Below are positions 32,713-40,438 of a DNA stretch of 64,000 bases, one piece after another; position 1 is the stretch's first letter; each line of letters opens with the position of its first letter. The DNA lies in the NCBI GenBank assembly GCA_039810245.1, contig JBDHWQ010000015.1:1-64000 (forward strand), given 5' to 3'. The notes under the pieces were generated by a model. The model saw nothing but the letters and a program-made list of their open reading frames with translations. It made no database searches and had not been told where the DNA came from. The DNA comes from CALDSL01 sp039810245 (GTDB taxonomy: Bacteria > Chloroflexota > Anaerolineae > Anaerolineales > Anaerolineaceae). The translations under genes and the position numbers were made by a program.

Positions 32713-34656
32713 TCACTCGGCCTCGACCTTGACCAGCACCGCCTGCACCAGCAGGCGTGAGCGGTAGCTGCCTGCCTGCTCGTCAAAGTCCTTGCAGGTC
32801 ACCAGCGTCAGCCAGGCGCGCTCCTGGTGTTGGAATACGGCATCCACCTCTTCTGCGGTGATGGTTTCCACTGCGCGGACCTCGTAGGTGTATTTCTCGC
32901 CGTAGCTGCGCAGCAGCAGCCGGTCGCCGTAACGCAGCCGTCCCAGCCCGGTGAACGGCCCTGGCGTGCCATCCGCGAGGGCGGCGTGCCCGGTGAGCAC
33001 GGAATTGCCCGCCCAACCGGGAAAGGCAGTACCATCCAGGTAGCCCAGCCGGCTGCCCAGCCAGTCCAACCCCCAGCCGTCCGCTGAAACCGGCACGCCC
33101 ACGATCTCCTCGCGCACGCCAAGCGCCGGGATCTCCAGCTCCAGGGTACCCATTGCGCGATAGGCTTTTTCAACCGGTTGTGCTGCCAGCGTGGTGACGC
33201 GCGCGGGGGCAAATCCGGTGTCCGGCATGCTGTAGGCTCCGCCAAAGCGGAACAGCTCCAGCCCCTGGTGCGGGCTGAGCGCGCCGAAAAACAGCGTACG
33301 GTCCACCGCGATCAGGCTGTAAGGCGCTGACCCGGCGTCGCCTTCGATCAGGTCAAAGGCGAGCTGCGTGCTGGCTTCGTTATATGGCGGCTCGCTCTTC
33401 CACAGCTCGCAGCCATTGCGTGGGTCGCAGGCGGTAAAGAACAGGGTGCTGCCTACCGGGGTCAGTTCGCGTGGGTTTGCGCTGCCCGCACCGGGGAAAA
33501 TATCCTCTACGATGTCGGTGGTATCTGGTACATAGGGTGGTTGGGTGCGGTACAGTTCCCTGCCATCTGTGCTTTGGGCAGTGAAGAACAGCGTGGTGCC
33601 AATAGCCACTTTATCGCCGGGCAGTGAGCCAAACATACTCTCCGACAGGTCTTCTACCAGGTAGGTATGCAGCGGATCGTAGGGCGGCTCGCTGCGGAAT
33701 AACTCATAGCCACTGAAACCAATCCAGGCGGTGAAAAACAGGTTGTCCCCCACGGCGATCATGCTGTTGGGATTGGAACTGAGCGGATCACCGGTGATAT
33801 CGGTTACGCGGCGCGCCTCGTTATAGGGCGAATCGATTACCCATAATTCCTGCCCGCTCTCCCCGTCCGTGGCGCTAAAAAACAGGTTCAGGCCGATCGC
33901 AGTTAACTCGCTGACTTCGGCGCTGCCATCCTTGTTGAGGTCCATCACGCGCTGCGTGCTGGCTGCGGAATAGGGCGGGTCAGAGCGCCACAGCTCGGTG
34001 CCAGCTTCGTCGCGCGCGGCGAAGAACAGCATCCAGCCGATGCGGGTCAGCTCGCGCGGTGTGGCGCTGATGCTGCCGGGGTAAATATCTTCCACCAGCG
34101 ATGCGGTAGCGAACGGCTGGTCTGTGCGCCATAGCTCAAAACCGTGCTCACCATCATCGGCGTGGAAAAAGACCGCCGTGCCGATCTGGATCAACTGCGC
34201 CGGGCTGGAATTGCCATTCGGATTGATATCGGCCACCAGGTGAGTGCTCGCGGGCGAGTAGGGGGGCTCGGAGCGCCACAGTTCAAAGCCGTGGTCGCCG
34301 TCGTTGGCGCGAAACAGCAGCGTGTCACCCACCGCCAGCATACCGCCCGGCTCGGATGAGCAGCTTCCGGCGCAAATATCCGCCACGCGTTGCGCGCTGG
34401 TGTAGGGCGGGGCAGTACGCCATAGCTCACGCCCGCTGGTCCCGTCGTTCGCGCTGAAAAAAAGCGTTGCGCCGATCACGGCCATCTCTTCCGGCGCGGA
34501 GCCATTGGCATCTTCACGGATATCCTGCACCATTTGCGGCCGCGGTGGGTCACCGCTGCCGGCCTGGACGGGCAGGCTGCTGCCCAGTATTCCCAGCAGG
34601 CACAGCAGCACCACTGCCACCTGGCTGGAGATTCGCCCGAGTTTCCATACCTTCAT
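32713..34656 (-). CDS. ELWxxDGT-type repeat propeller fused to a sortase domain
   Basis: 647-residue secreted protein. N-terminal signal peptide (about 1-32, ending PVQAG). Residues ~40-480 carry eight to nine ~48-residue repeats of the form LFFxAxDGxxGxELWRSxPPY, a variant of the ELWxxDGT repeat, expected to fold as a beta-propeller. Residues ~500-647 are a sortase domain with catalytic His557 (in LTGHAAL), Cys621 (in LVTCKDF) and Arg632 or Arg634 (in SYRSRLL). The protein therefore combines a binding platform with a transpeptidase. Sortases join LPxTG-like proteins to the wall, but no sorting-signal protein is visible in this window. No C-terminal membrane helix is present. Confidence 0.85.
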   Translation of the reverse strand: MKVWKLGRISSQVAVVLLCLLGILGSSLPVQAGSGDPPRPQMVQDIREDANGSAPEEMAVIGATLFFSANDGTSGRELWRTAPPYTSAQRVADICAGSCSSEPGGMLAVGDTLLFRANDGDHGFELWRSEPPYSPASTHLVADINPNGNSSPAQLIQIGTAVFFHADDGEHGFELWRTDQPFATASLVEDIYPGSISATPRELTRIGWMLFFAARDEAGTELWRSDPPYSAASTQRVMDLNKDGSAEVSELTAIGLNLFFSATDGESGQELWVIDSPYNEARRVTDITGDPLSSNPNSMIAVGDNLFFTAWIGFSGYELFRSEPPYDPLHTYLVEDLSESMFGSLPGDKVAIGTTLFFTAQSTDGRELYRTQPPYVPDTTDIVEDIFPGAGSANPRELTPVGSTLFFTACDPRNGCELWKSEPPYNEASTQLAFDLIEGDAGSAPYSLIAVDRTLFFGALSPHQGLELFRFGGAYSMPDTGFAPARVTTLAAQPVEKAYRAMGTLELEIPALGVREEIVGVPVSADGWGLDWLGSRLGYLDGTAFPGWAGNSVLTGHAALADGTPGPFTGLGRLRYGDRLLLRSYGEKYTYEVRAVETITAEEVDAVFQHQERAWLTLVTCKDFDEQAGSYRSRLLVQAVLVKVEAE

Positions 34657-34694
34657 TGCTTCACCCCTTCGTTGTCTGTCCCCTCAAATTGCGA

Positions 34695-34719
34695 GACGAT
34701 TGCCCGTGTTGATGTTCGC
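34695..34719 (-). promoter_or_regulatory. Possible second ECF-type promoter inside the cluster
   Basis: On the minus strand GCGAAC (34719-34714) and CGTC (34698-34695) are spaced by 15 bases, similar to the TGAAAC/CGTA promoter ahead of the sigma gene but with mismatches. It lies in the 70-base gap between the first adaptor gene and the sortase-propeller gene. Confidence 0.3.
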
Positions 34720-34726
34720 CTGCAGA

Positions 34727-36127
34727 TTACGGGCTGGCGCGGTTGATGCTCTGTGTGGCGCTGGACGGCGGATCGAGAATCACCGGGTCGCCTGGCTGTA
34801 CCGCGCCGGCCAGCAGCTCGCTGTTGGTTTCGTCGCTCAACCCCAGCGTTACGTTCACGGGTGTGGCCGCACCCTCGCTTAGCAGGTACACCACGGTTTG
34901 CCCGTTCAGCCGGCGCACCGCGCGGTTTGGGATCAACACAACATTCGTGCGCTCCTCTACCACCACGCTAACCGCGGCGGTCATCCCTGGCTGCACGCTG
35001 TCGTCACCATCGATAATCCGTACTTCCACCTCAAACTCGATATTTCCCAGGCTCTGCTTGCCCACCCGGCTGACGGTAATCACCTCGCCGTGATACAGCC
35101 TGCCGCCCAATGCATCGATGGTCAGAGTGGCCGCCTGGCCCATGCGCACGCGCACAATATCAATTTCGGGAACCTGCACGATCACGTGGCGCTGCGAAAA
35201 ATCGTCAATACGCATGGCTTGCGTGCCAATGGCCACCACATCGCCGGGTTTGGTCAGCACTTCGGTCACCGTGCCGCTAATGGGCGCGTTCAGGCTGGCG
35301 CGCGCGAGGCTCATTTCCAGCGATTCCACCCGCAGCTCGGCGGCGTGGATTTCATCCGCGTCTGGGCCGTCTTTCACGCGTTCCCACGCGCGCTGCGCTT
35401 CTTCCAGGCTGGCTTCGGCCACGCTCACCTCGGCGCTCACCTGTTTTACCGCCTGTTCGTTGGGCTTGTTCTGCGCGTATTGCAGATTGATCTGTGCCAG
35501 GTCGCGCTGGCGGTAGGCGCGCGAAACCTGAGCGGCGGCCTGCAGTCGCGCCGGATCATCCAGCGGGCGGCCCTGTACCAGGCTATACATTTGCTCGGCC
35601 GTGTCCACCTGCGAGAGCGCCAGGTTATACGCCGCCTGAGCTGCTTCCAGGTTGGTGGGACTGGCATTAGGTTGATCCAGCAGTCCTGTCACGGCGCGCG
35701 CGTCGTTGAGCGCTTTCCGCGCCTGGAGCAGGTCATCCCAGGCTTTGGCGCGCGCAGTATCCGTCTGTTGCAGTTCCTTGAGCGCATTCTGAGCACTTAC
35801 CAGTTGGATCTTGGCCTGGAGCAGGTCGCCGGGCAGGCTGTTGGGGTCCAGGCTGGCCAGTAGTTGGCCAGTCTGCACCACATCACCGGGTTGCACGTTG
35901 AGACCGGCCACCGTGCCGCTGGTCTTCCAGGCCAGGACAGCCGTTTGCCGCGCGTGAATGTTGCCGGTTGAGCCTACCGTGGCACGGATATTCCCGCGTT
36001 CCACCGGCATGGTGTCGAAGGTAAGGGTGCTACGCGGCGCCAGCAGGCGCAGTCCGCCCAGGGCCACAAATGATCCCGCCAGCCCGAGGACGATGAGAGC
36101 AATGAGTAGAGCGACGTTTTTCTTCAA
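34727..36127 (-). CDS. HlyD-family membrane fusion adaptor (second copy)
   Basis: 466 residues from a TTG at 36127. N-terminal membrane helix (KKNVALLIALIVLGLAG), lipoyl half-motif ending TAVLAWKTSGTVAGLN, coiled-coil (about 85-250), second half-motif (LNAPISGTVTEVLTKPGD) and barrel domains. It is a clear paralogue of the adaptor at 30606-32021 with the same motif order. The TTG follows the small membrane-protein stop by 23 bases, and an in-frame upstream ATG at 36397 would lie inside that gene. Two adaptors with one exporter may mean different partners or a heteromeric channel. Confidence 0.87.
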   Translation of the reverse strand: MKKNVALLIALIVLGLAGSFVALGGLRLLAPRSTLTFDTMPVERGNIRATVGSTGNIHARQTAVLAWKTSGTVAGLNVQPGDVVQTGQLLASLDPNSLPGDLLQAKIQLVSAQNALKELQQTDTARAKAWDDLLQARKALNDARAVTGLLDQPNASPTNLEAAQAAYNLALSQVDTAEQMYSLVQGRPLDDPARLQAAAQVSRAYRQRDLAQINLQYAQNKPNEQAVKQVSAEVSVAEASLEEAQRAWERVKDGPDADEIHAAELRVESLEMSLARASLNAPISGTVTEVLTKPGDVVAIGTQAMRIDDFSQRHVIVQVPEIDIVRVRMGQAATLTIDALGGRLYHGEVITVSRVGKQSLGNIEFEVEVRIIDGDDSVQPGMTAAVSVVVEERTNVVLIPNRAVRRLNGQTVVYLLSEGAATPVNVTLGLSDETNSELLAGAVQPGDPVILDPPSSATQSINRASP

Positions 36128-36150
36128 ACCGGTACCAATCCCCTGTCCAA

Positions 36151-36555
36151 TCAGATTTGGCTGCCACGGCCGGGCAGCAGGCTGTTCATCCCCAACAGCA
36201 GACCCACACCCAGCACCACCAGGCCCAGCCAGTTGGCCGGCTGGAGGCTGCTGCTCAGCACCGCCTGGGCGTTTTGCGCGCCGGAAATGGCCATCACCAT
36301 GCCGCTGCCGGATGAGGATGCGCGCGCAAGGCTTTGCAGCACGCGCAAGCCATCCCACGGCCCAGGCAGGATACCCGCCGCGGGTAGCAGCAGCCATAAC
36401 CCCGTCAGGATCATCAGCGTGCTTGTCGCGGCGTGCACGGCCACCTGCCGGCGACGGCGGCGGCGAAATTCCGCCCGCGCGCGCTGTTCCAGCCCGGCGG
36501 GTGGCGTTTCCTGTTTCATGCTTACCAACATGCGCTCCAGATCATCCATCTTCAT
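36151..36555 (-). CDS. Probable anti-sigma factor, small membrane protein
   Basis: 134 residues with a cytoplasmic N-terminus rich in charged residues (MKMDDLERMLVSMKQETPPAG, then RRRRRR) and two hydrophobic helices (about 42-62 and 105-126). Its start at 36555 overlaps the end of the sigma gene by 14 bases, the usual position of a membrane-bound anti-sigma factor. The zinc HxxxCxxC motif of ZAS-type anti-sigma factors is absent, so the role is inferred from position and topology only. Confidence 0.65.
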   Translation of the reverse strand: MKMDDLERMLVSMKQETPPAGLEQRARAEFRRRRRRQVAVHAATSTLMILTGLWLLLPAAGILPGPWDGLRVLQSLARASSSGSGMVMAISGAQNAQAVLSSSLQPANWLGLVVLGVGLLLGMNSLLPGRGSQI

Positions 36556-37096
36556 TCTCCAGCCACTTGCGCAGCAGCCGCTTGGCGCGGTGCAGGTGGG
36601 TGCGTACCGTGTTTACCGGCAGGCTGAGCGCCTGGGCGATCTCCTCATAGCGCATACCGGCATCATAACGCAGTGCAATCACCGCGCGATATATGCCGGG
36701 CAGCGCATGGATGGCGGTCTCCAGGCGTTGCAATTCTTCCTGACTTTCTGCCTGGATGGCGGGGTCAGCTTCCTGCCCGCCGGCCAGCCCTTCCAGGCTT
36801 TCTTCGCGGTCGTCCAACCAGCGTTCGCTCCGCCACTGGTCACGCTGCAGGTTCAAAGCGATGGTTACCAGATACGGAAAGAACGGCCGGGTAGGTTGAT
36901 AACGATCCAGCGACCGCCAGGCACGCCAGAAGGTTTCTTGCAGGGTTGCTTCGGCTTCCTGGGGGTCGCGAGCCATGCGTGTAATCACGCGGTATAGCAG
37001 AGCCGAAAAGGCCAGAATCAGCGCTTCATAGGCGTCTTCTTCTTTCCTTTGCGCGCGTTCGATCAGCGCCAGCTCCTCTTCGGGCGTGAGAGACAT
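36542..37096 (-). CDS. ECF-type RNA polymerase sigma factor
   Basis: 184 residues with sigma region 2 (about 10-95, including EEDAYEALILAFSALLYRVI and the DPQEAEATLQETFWRAWRSL block) and region 4 (about 120-175, with LPGIYRAVIALRYDAG and EEIAQALSLPVNTVRTHLHRAKRLL). Regions 1 and 3 are missing, as in extracytoplasmic-function sigma factors. A sigma-W-like TGAAAC/CGTA promoter lies 13 bases upstream of the ATG, so the gene is probably autoregulated. It heads the minus-strand cluster 37096-28673 that encodes the exporter and sortase proteins. Confidence 0.92.
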   Translation of the reverse strand: MSLTPEEELALIERAQRKEEDAYEALILAFSALLYRVITRMARDPQEAEATLQETFWRAWRSLDRYQPTRPFFPYLVTIALNLQRDQWRSERWLDDREESLEGLAGGQEADPAIQAESQEELQRLETAIHALPGIYRAVIALRYDAGMRYEEIAQALSLPVNTVRTHLHRAKRLLRKWLENEDG

Positions 37097-37109
37097 GCTC
37101 TACTTTCTG

Positions 37110-37135
37110 TACGCGTTCAGCCCAGTTTAGTTTCA
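37110..37135 (-). promoter_or_regulatory. ECF-type promoter (TGAAAC-N16-CGTA) of the sigma gene
   Basis: On the minus strand TGAAAC (37135-37130) and CGTA (37113-37110) are separated by exactly 16 bases, the consensus recognised by sigma-W-type ECF factors. The -10 element lies 13 bases before the sigma gene ATG. It predicts that the factor activates its own operon. Confidence 0.6.
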
Positions 37136-37206
37136 CAAAACTCGTACAGGTTTGATTTAATCATTCAACTGCTCTGGCGGCAAGAGACGAGCCGGGGTGT
37201 ATCAGG

Positions 37207-37212
37207 TATAAT
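37207..37212 (+). promoter_or_regulatory. -10 box directly before the HEXXH protein gene (leaderless type)
   Basis: Perfect TATAAT ends ten bases before the ATG at 37223, with no ribosome binding site in between. It is divergent from the ECF promoter, which lies only ~75 bases away. Confidence 0.5.
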
Positions 37213-37222
37213 TGCCGTCCAT

Positions 37223-38515
37223 ATGGAACCAAAGTGGTATCTAGCGCTGCGTAATCTGATCCTCATCGCTCTGGTGCTGGTGCTGCTGCAAGATGGCAGC
37301 TCGCTGCCGCGCGGCCGGGCCGGGCAGGTGCGCGCCTACACCCGCGCGGTAGAATTTGATTACGTTACCTGGACGCTGGACGCGCTGCTGGAAAAATTGG
37401 CCCAGGGGGCGGTGAACACGCGCGCCTACCTGGACGCGGAAGAGCAGCAGAAAACGGTGGTCACCCAGCTCCGTGTGGTGAACGAGTTGAACCGCATCAA
37501 TGACCGCATCACCAGCGTGTACGCCGATCCGTCGATCACGGACCCGGAGCAGGCCGCGGCCGATGATATCGACCGTCTCGACGCGCTGAAGCGTATCCAG
37601 CAAAACGTGCAGCCGGTGAGCGAGGCCATCCTGCAGCAGCAGGTTTCGGCGGTGCTGGCCGAGCAAGGACTGACCCTGGGCGGCCAGCCGATTCCGCCGG
37701 TGCTGTTCCATACCACCCCGCTGCCCATGGCGCTGATTGTTTCGCCACGCGACGTGATCCGGCAGGACGCCAACATCTCGTTAATTGCCGGTATGAGCGT
37801 GCCGGAAATGGCCGCGTTGGAACAACAGGTGGAAAGCGAGCTGGACGTATCGGCGCTGGTGGTGCCAGTAGGCGGGGTGGGCATTTACCCAACCATGGTG
37901 ATGAGCACCACCAATCTGCCCTGGCTGGTCGAAACGGTGGCGCACGAATGGGCGCATAATTTCCTCACCCTGCGCCCCCTGGGGCTTAACTATGAGACCA
38001 CGCCGCAGTTGCGCACAATGAATGAGACCACCGCATCGATCGTCGGCAACGAGATCGGTGAGGCCGTGATCCGGAAATATTATTCCAACCTGTTCCCGCC
38101 CGAGCCGCCCCCTGCCCCCACCACCGCGCCACAAACCACCCGGCCGGAACCCACCCCCACGCCCGACCCGCAGCAGCCGCCGCCGTTTGATTACCGCGCG
38201 GAAATGCACGAGACGCGTATCACCGCCGATGCGCTGCTGGAGCAGGGCAAGATTCAAGAGGCGGAAGATTATATGGAAGCACGCCGCCGCTTTTTCTGGG
38301 ATAACGGCTACCAGATCCGCCGGCTGAACCAGGCGTATTTTGCCTTTTATGGCGCGTACGCCGATATACCCGGCGGCGCGGCCGGGCAAGACCCGGTTGG
38401 CCCGGCGGTGCGCGCGCTGCGCGCGCAGAGCGCCTCACTGGTCGATTTCGTCAATCGGATTTCCTGGATGACTTCGTTTGATCAGCTCCAGCAGGCGGTT
38501 GGGTCTGGCGGTTAG
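37223..38515 (+). CDS. Predicted membrane-anchored zinc metallopeptidase (HEXXH), unknown family
   Basis: 430 residues with one N-terminal membrane helix (MEPKWYLALRNLILIALVLV) and a large exported part. The motif HEWAHNF around residue 238 and a nearby acidic helix (NETTASIVGNEIGEAV) are in the order of a gluzincin zinc site. A Pro/Thr-rich segment (PEPPPAPTTAPQTTRPEPTPTP) divides the domain from a C-terminal helical part. A longer frame starts at 37049 but enters the divergent sigma gene region. The substrate is unknown. It is single-copy, divergent from the sigma operon, and could act on envelope proteins. Confidence 0.65.
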   Translation: MEPKWYLALRNLILIALVLVLLQDGSSLPRGRAGQVRAYTRAVEFDYVTWTLDALLEKLAQGAVNTRAYLDAEEQQKTVVTQLRVVNELNRINDRITSVYADPSITDPEQAAADDIDRLDALKRIQQNVQPVSEAILQQQVSAVLAEQGLTLGGQPIPPVLFHTTPLPMALIVSPRDVIRQDANISLIAGMSVPEMAALEQQVESELDVSALVVPVGGVGIYPTMVMSTTNLPWLVETVAHEWAHNFLTLRPLGLNYETTPQLRTMNETTASIVGNEIGEAVIRKYYSNLFPPEPPPAPTTAPQTTRPEPTPTPDPQQPPPFDYRAEMHETRITADALLEQGKIQEAEDYMEARRRFFWDNGYQIRRLNQAYFAFYGAYADIPGGAAGQDPVGPAVRALRAQSASLVDFVNRISWMTSFDQLQQAVGSGG

Positions 38516-38518
38516 CGC

Positions 38519-38932
38519 TTAAAAGTCGTCCAGGTCACCGCCACCCAGGCCGGCGCCCGCTCCGGGCGCGCCGCCTTCACCCAGATCGGGCATATCCTTT
38601 TCGATTTCGTCTGGGGCCTGGCCGGATTCGAGACGCTTGACCACCTCATCAAACTCGGGACCCATGTCTTCGCCGACCTGGCCGCTCATCTCGCGCATCA
38701 TGCGCCCCAGGGCGCGCGGGTCCTCATCAATTCCGGCCAGGTTCGCGGGATCGGCCATATTCTCCAGCCGGCTTTCATCGGAGCGCGCCACGCGGATTCG
38801 GCCGATTTTGCGCTGCACGTCGGCGCTGCCACAGCGCGGGCAGGTTATCGGGGTCTTTCCATATTCGTCATATTTTTGGAAAATCTCAAAGCGGCGGTGA
38901 CAGGCCAGGCAGCGGTACTCGTAATTCGGCAT
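38519..38932 (-). CDS. FmdB-family zinc ribbon protein
   Basis: 137 residues from ATG 38932, which is preceded by GAGGTTCCT. The N-terminal 45 residues carry the FmdB zinc ribbon (MPNYEYRCLACHRRFE, then CPRCGSADVQRK) with its two CxxC pairs. The rest is an acidic, Gly-rich tail (GLGGGDLDDF at the end) typical of this family. Such proteins were named from a regulator of amidase expression, but their role is poorly known. The start ATG lies 78 bases from gmk, transcribed the other way. Longer frames to 39070 overlap that region and were rejected. Confidence 0.8.
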   Translation of the reverse strand: MPNYEYRCLACHRRFEIFQKYDEYGKTPITCPRCGSADVQRKIGRIRVARSDESRLENMADPANLAGIDEDPRALGRMMREMSGQVGEDMGPEFDEVVKRLESGQAPDEIEKDMPDLGEGGAPGAGAGLGGGDLDDF

Positions 38933-38965
38933 CAGGAACCTCGCAAGAAGTGGTTGGATATCCAT

Positions 38966-38971
38966 TATAAT
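38966..38971 (+). promoter_or_regulatory. -10 box upstream of gmk
   Basis: Perfect TATAAT 39 bases before the gmk ATG at 39011. No convincing -35 element was seen. Confidence 0.4.
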
Positions 38972-39010
38972 CAGAACACGCCAAAAAAGCCCTGCCCGGC
39001 GACCCCGCTT

Positions 39011-39661
39011 ATGGAAAAGGAACGCACCCTCACGATGGAACCGGCCAACGTCAACTTCGATGTTCTCCATCCCAACCCATTAATGATCGTCATTTCTGGG
39101 CCGTCCGGCGTGGGAAAAGACTCGATCCTGGATGAGCTTCGCGCTCGCAACCTGCCGCTGCATTTTGTGGTCACTGCCACCAGCCGGCCACCGCGCGAAG
39201 GTGAAATTGAAGGCGTGGATTATTTCTTCGTCAGTAAAGCGCGGTTTGAAGAAATGATGGCGCAGGATGATCTGCTGGAGTATTCCATCGTCTACCTGGA
39301 ATACAAGGGCGTTCCCAAGAGCCAGGTGCGCGAAGCGCTGGCCAGCGGAAAAGATGTGGTGCTGCGCGTGGATGTGCAGGGGGCTCGCCGGCTGCGCAGC
39401 CTGTACCCGGAAGCGGTGTTGATTTTTATTGTCCCGCATGACCAGCAAGAATGGGAGTACCGCCTGATCAACCGCAAGACGGAAACGCCCGAAAGCCTCT
39501 CCGTGCGCATTCAGACCGCGCGGGATGAGATGGACCAATTGGGATTATTCGATTATGTGGTGGTGAACGCGCACGACAGGCTGCAGGCCGCAGTGGATAC
39601 CATCGTCGCCATTGTCGAGGCTGAGCACCACCGTATTGACCAGCGAAAGATACAAGTATGA
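39011..39661 (+). CDS. gmk: Guanylate kinase
   Basis: 216 residues. It phosphorylates GMP to GDP with ATP. P-loop GPSGVGKDS near residue 30, the guanine-specific TSRPPREGE, EYKGVPKSQVREA and VDVQGARRL are all present. The serine of the usual GKS/T is preserved after Asp (GKDS), as in many Chloroflexota enzymes. ATG 39011 (MEKERTL) is chosen, but the ATG at 39035 (MEPANVNF) is an alternative. A longer frame from 38876 overlaps fmdB and was rejected. It is followed by the rhomboid gene with an ATGA overlap. Confidence 0.95.
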   Translation: MEKERTLTMEPANVNFDVLHPNPLMIVISGPSGVGKDSILDELRARNLPLHFVVTATSRPPREGEIEGVDYFFVSKARFEEMMAQDDLLEYSIVYLEYKGVPKSQVREALASGKDVVLRVDVQGARRLRSLYPEAVLIFIVPHDQQEWEYRLINRKTETPESLSVRIQTARDEMDQLGLFDYVVVNAHDRLQAAVDTIVAIVEAEHHRIDQRKIQV

Positions 39662-40437
39662 ACCCACCTGAACAGGATCCGACCCGCGAGCCGTACGAAG
39701 AGATGTCGCAACCACCCCGCCGCGCTGTGCTGCGCCCCAAAGCGCCGCGGCCGCTGGTGACGTATGCCATCCTGGGCATCACCATCGCCATGTACATTCT
39801 TCAGGTAGTGGTACGCAATGCGACCGGCGTCCAGTTGATCGAGTTCTATGGCATGAAGATCAATGAGTACATTCTGGCGGGGCAGTATTGGCGGCTGCTC
39901 ACGCCGGTGCTGCTGCACGGCTCGATCCTGCACCTGTTGTTCAATATGTACGCCCTGTACGCCATTGGACGCGGACTGGAACAGCAGTTTGGGCACGTGC
40001 GCTACCTTTTGCTCTACCTGGTGACCGCTTTTACCGGTAATGTGTTTTCGTTTCTGATCACCCCCAATCCCTCGCTGGGTGCTTCCACGGCCATCTTTGG
40101 CATTATCGCGGCCGAGGGAGTGTTCATTTTTCAAAACCGGGAATTGTTTGGCGGCAGCGCGCGCGCTATGCTCAGTAACACGCTGCTGATCGTGTTTCTC
40201 AACCTGGCCATGGGCGCCAGCAGCAGTGGCATCGACAACTGGGGCCATCTGGGCGGGTTGGTGGGCGGGCTGGCCTTTACCTGGTTCGCCGGGCCGCTGC
40301 TCAACGTGCGCCCCAGTGGATACGGCTACCAGATCAGCGACGAACGCGGCATTCAGCGCGTCGTGGTGGTGTCGATTGCGGTCGTCGTCGTGGCTGCCCT
40401 GCTGGCCTTACAGAAGATGGTGCTGGCGGGGTCATAA
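39658..40437 (+). CDS. Rhomboid-family intramembrane serine protease
   Basis: 259-residue membrane protein with a cytoplasmic N-terminal tail (~35 residues) and six hydrophobic helices. The catalytic Ser is in GASTAIFG and the catalytic His in WGHLGGLVGG, the two rhomboid signatures. HGSILHLLFNMYALYAIG carries the helix 2 histidines and asparagine that stabilise the site. These enzymes cleave membrane-spanning substrates. The ATG overlaps the gmk stop by four bases, so translation is coupled. Confidence 0.93.
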   Translation: MNPPEQDPTREPYEEMSQPPRRAVLRPKAPRPLVTYAILGITIAMYILQVVVRNATGVQLIEFYGMKINEYILAGQYWRLLTPVLLHGSILHLLFNMYALYAIGRGLEQQFGHVRYLLLYLVTAFTGNVFSFLITPNPSLGASTAIFGIIAAEGVFIFQNRELFGGSARAMLSNTLLIVFLNLAMGASSSGIDNWGHLGGLVGGLAFTWFAGPLLNVRPSGYGYQISDERGIQRVVVVSIAVVVVAALLALQKMVLAGS

Positions 40438-40438
40438 C

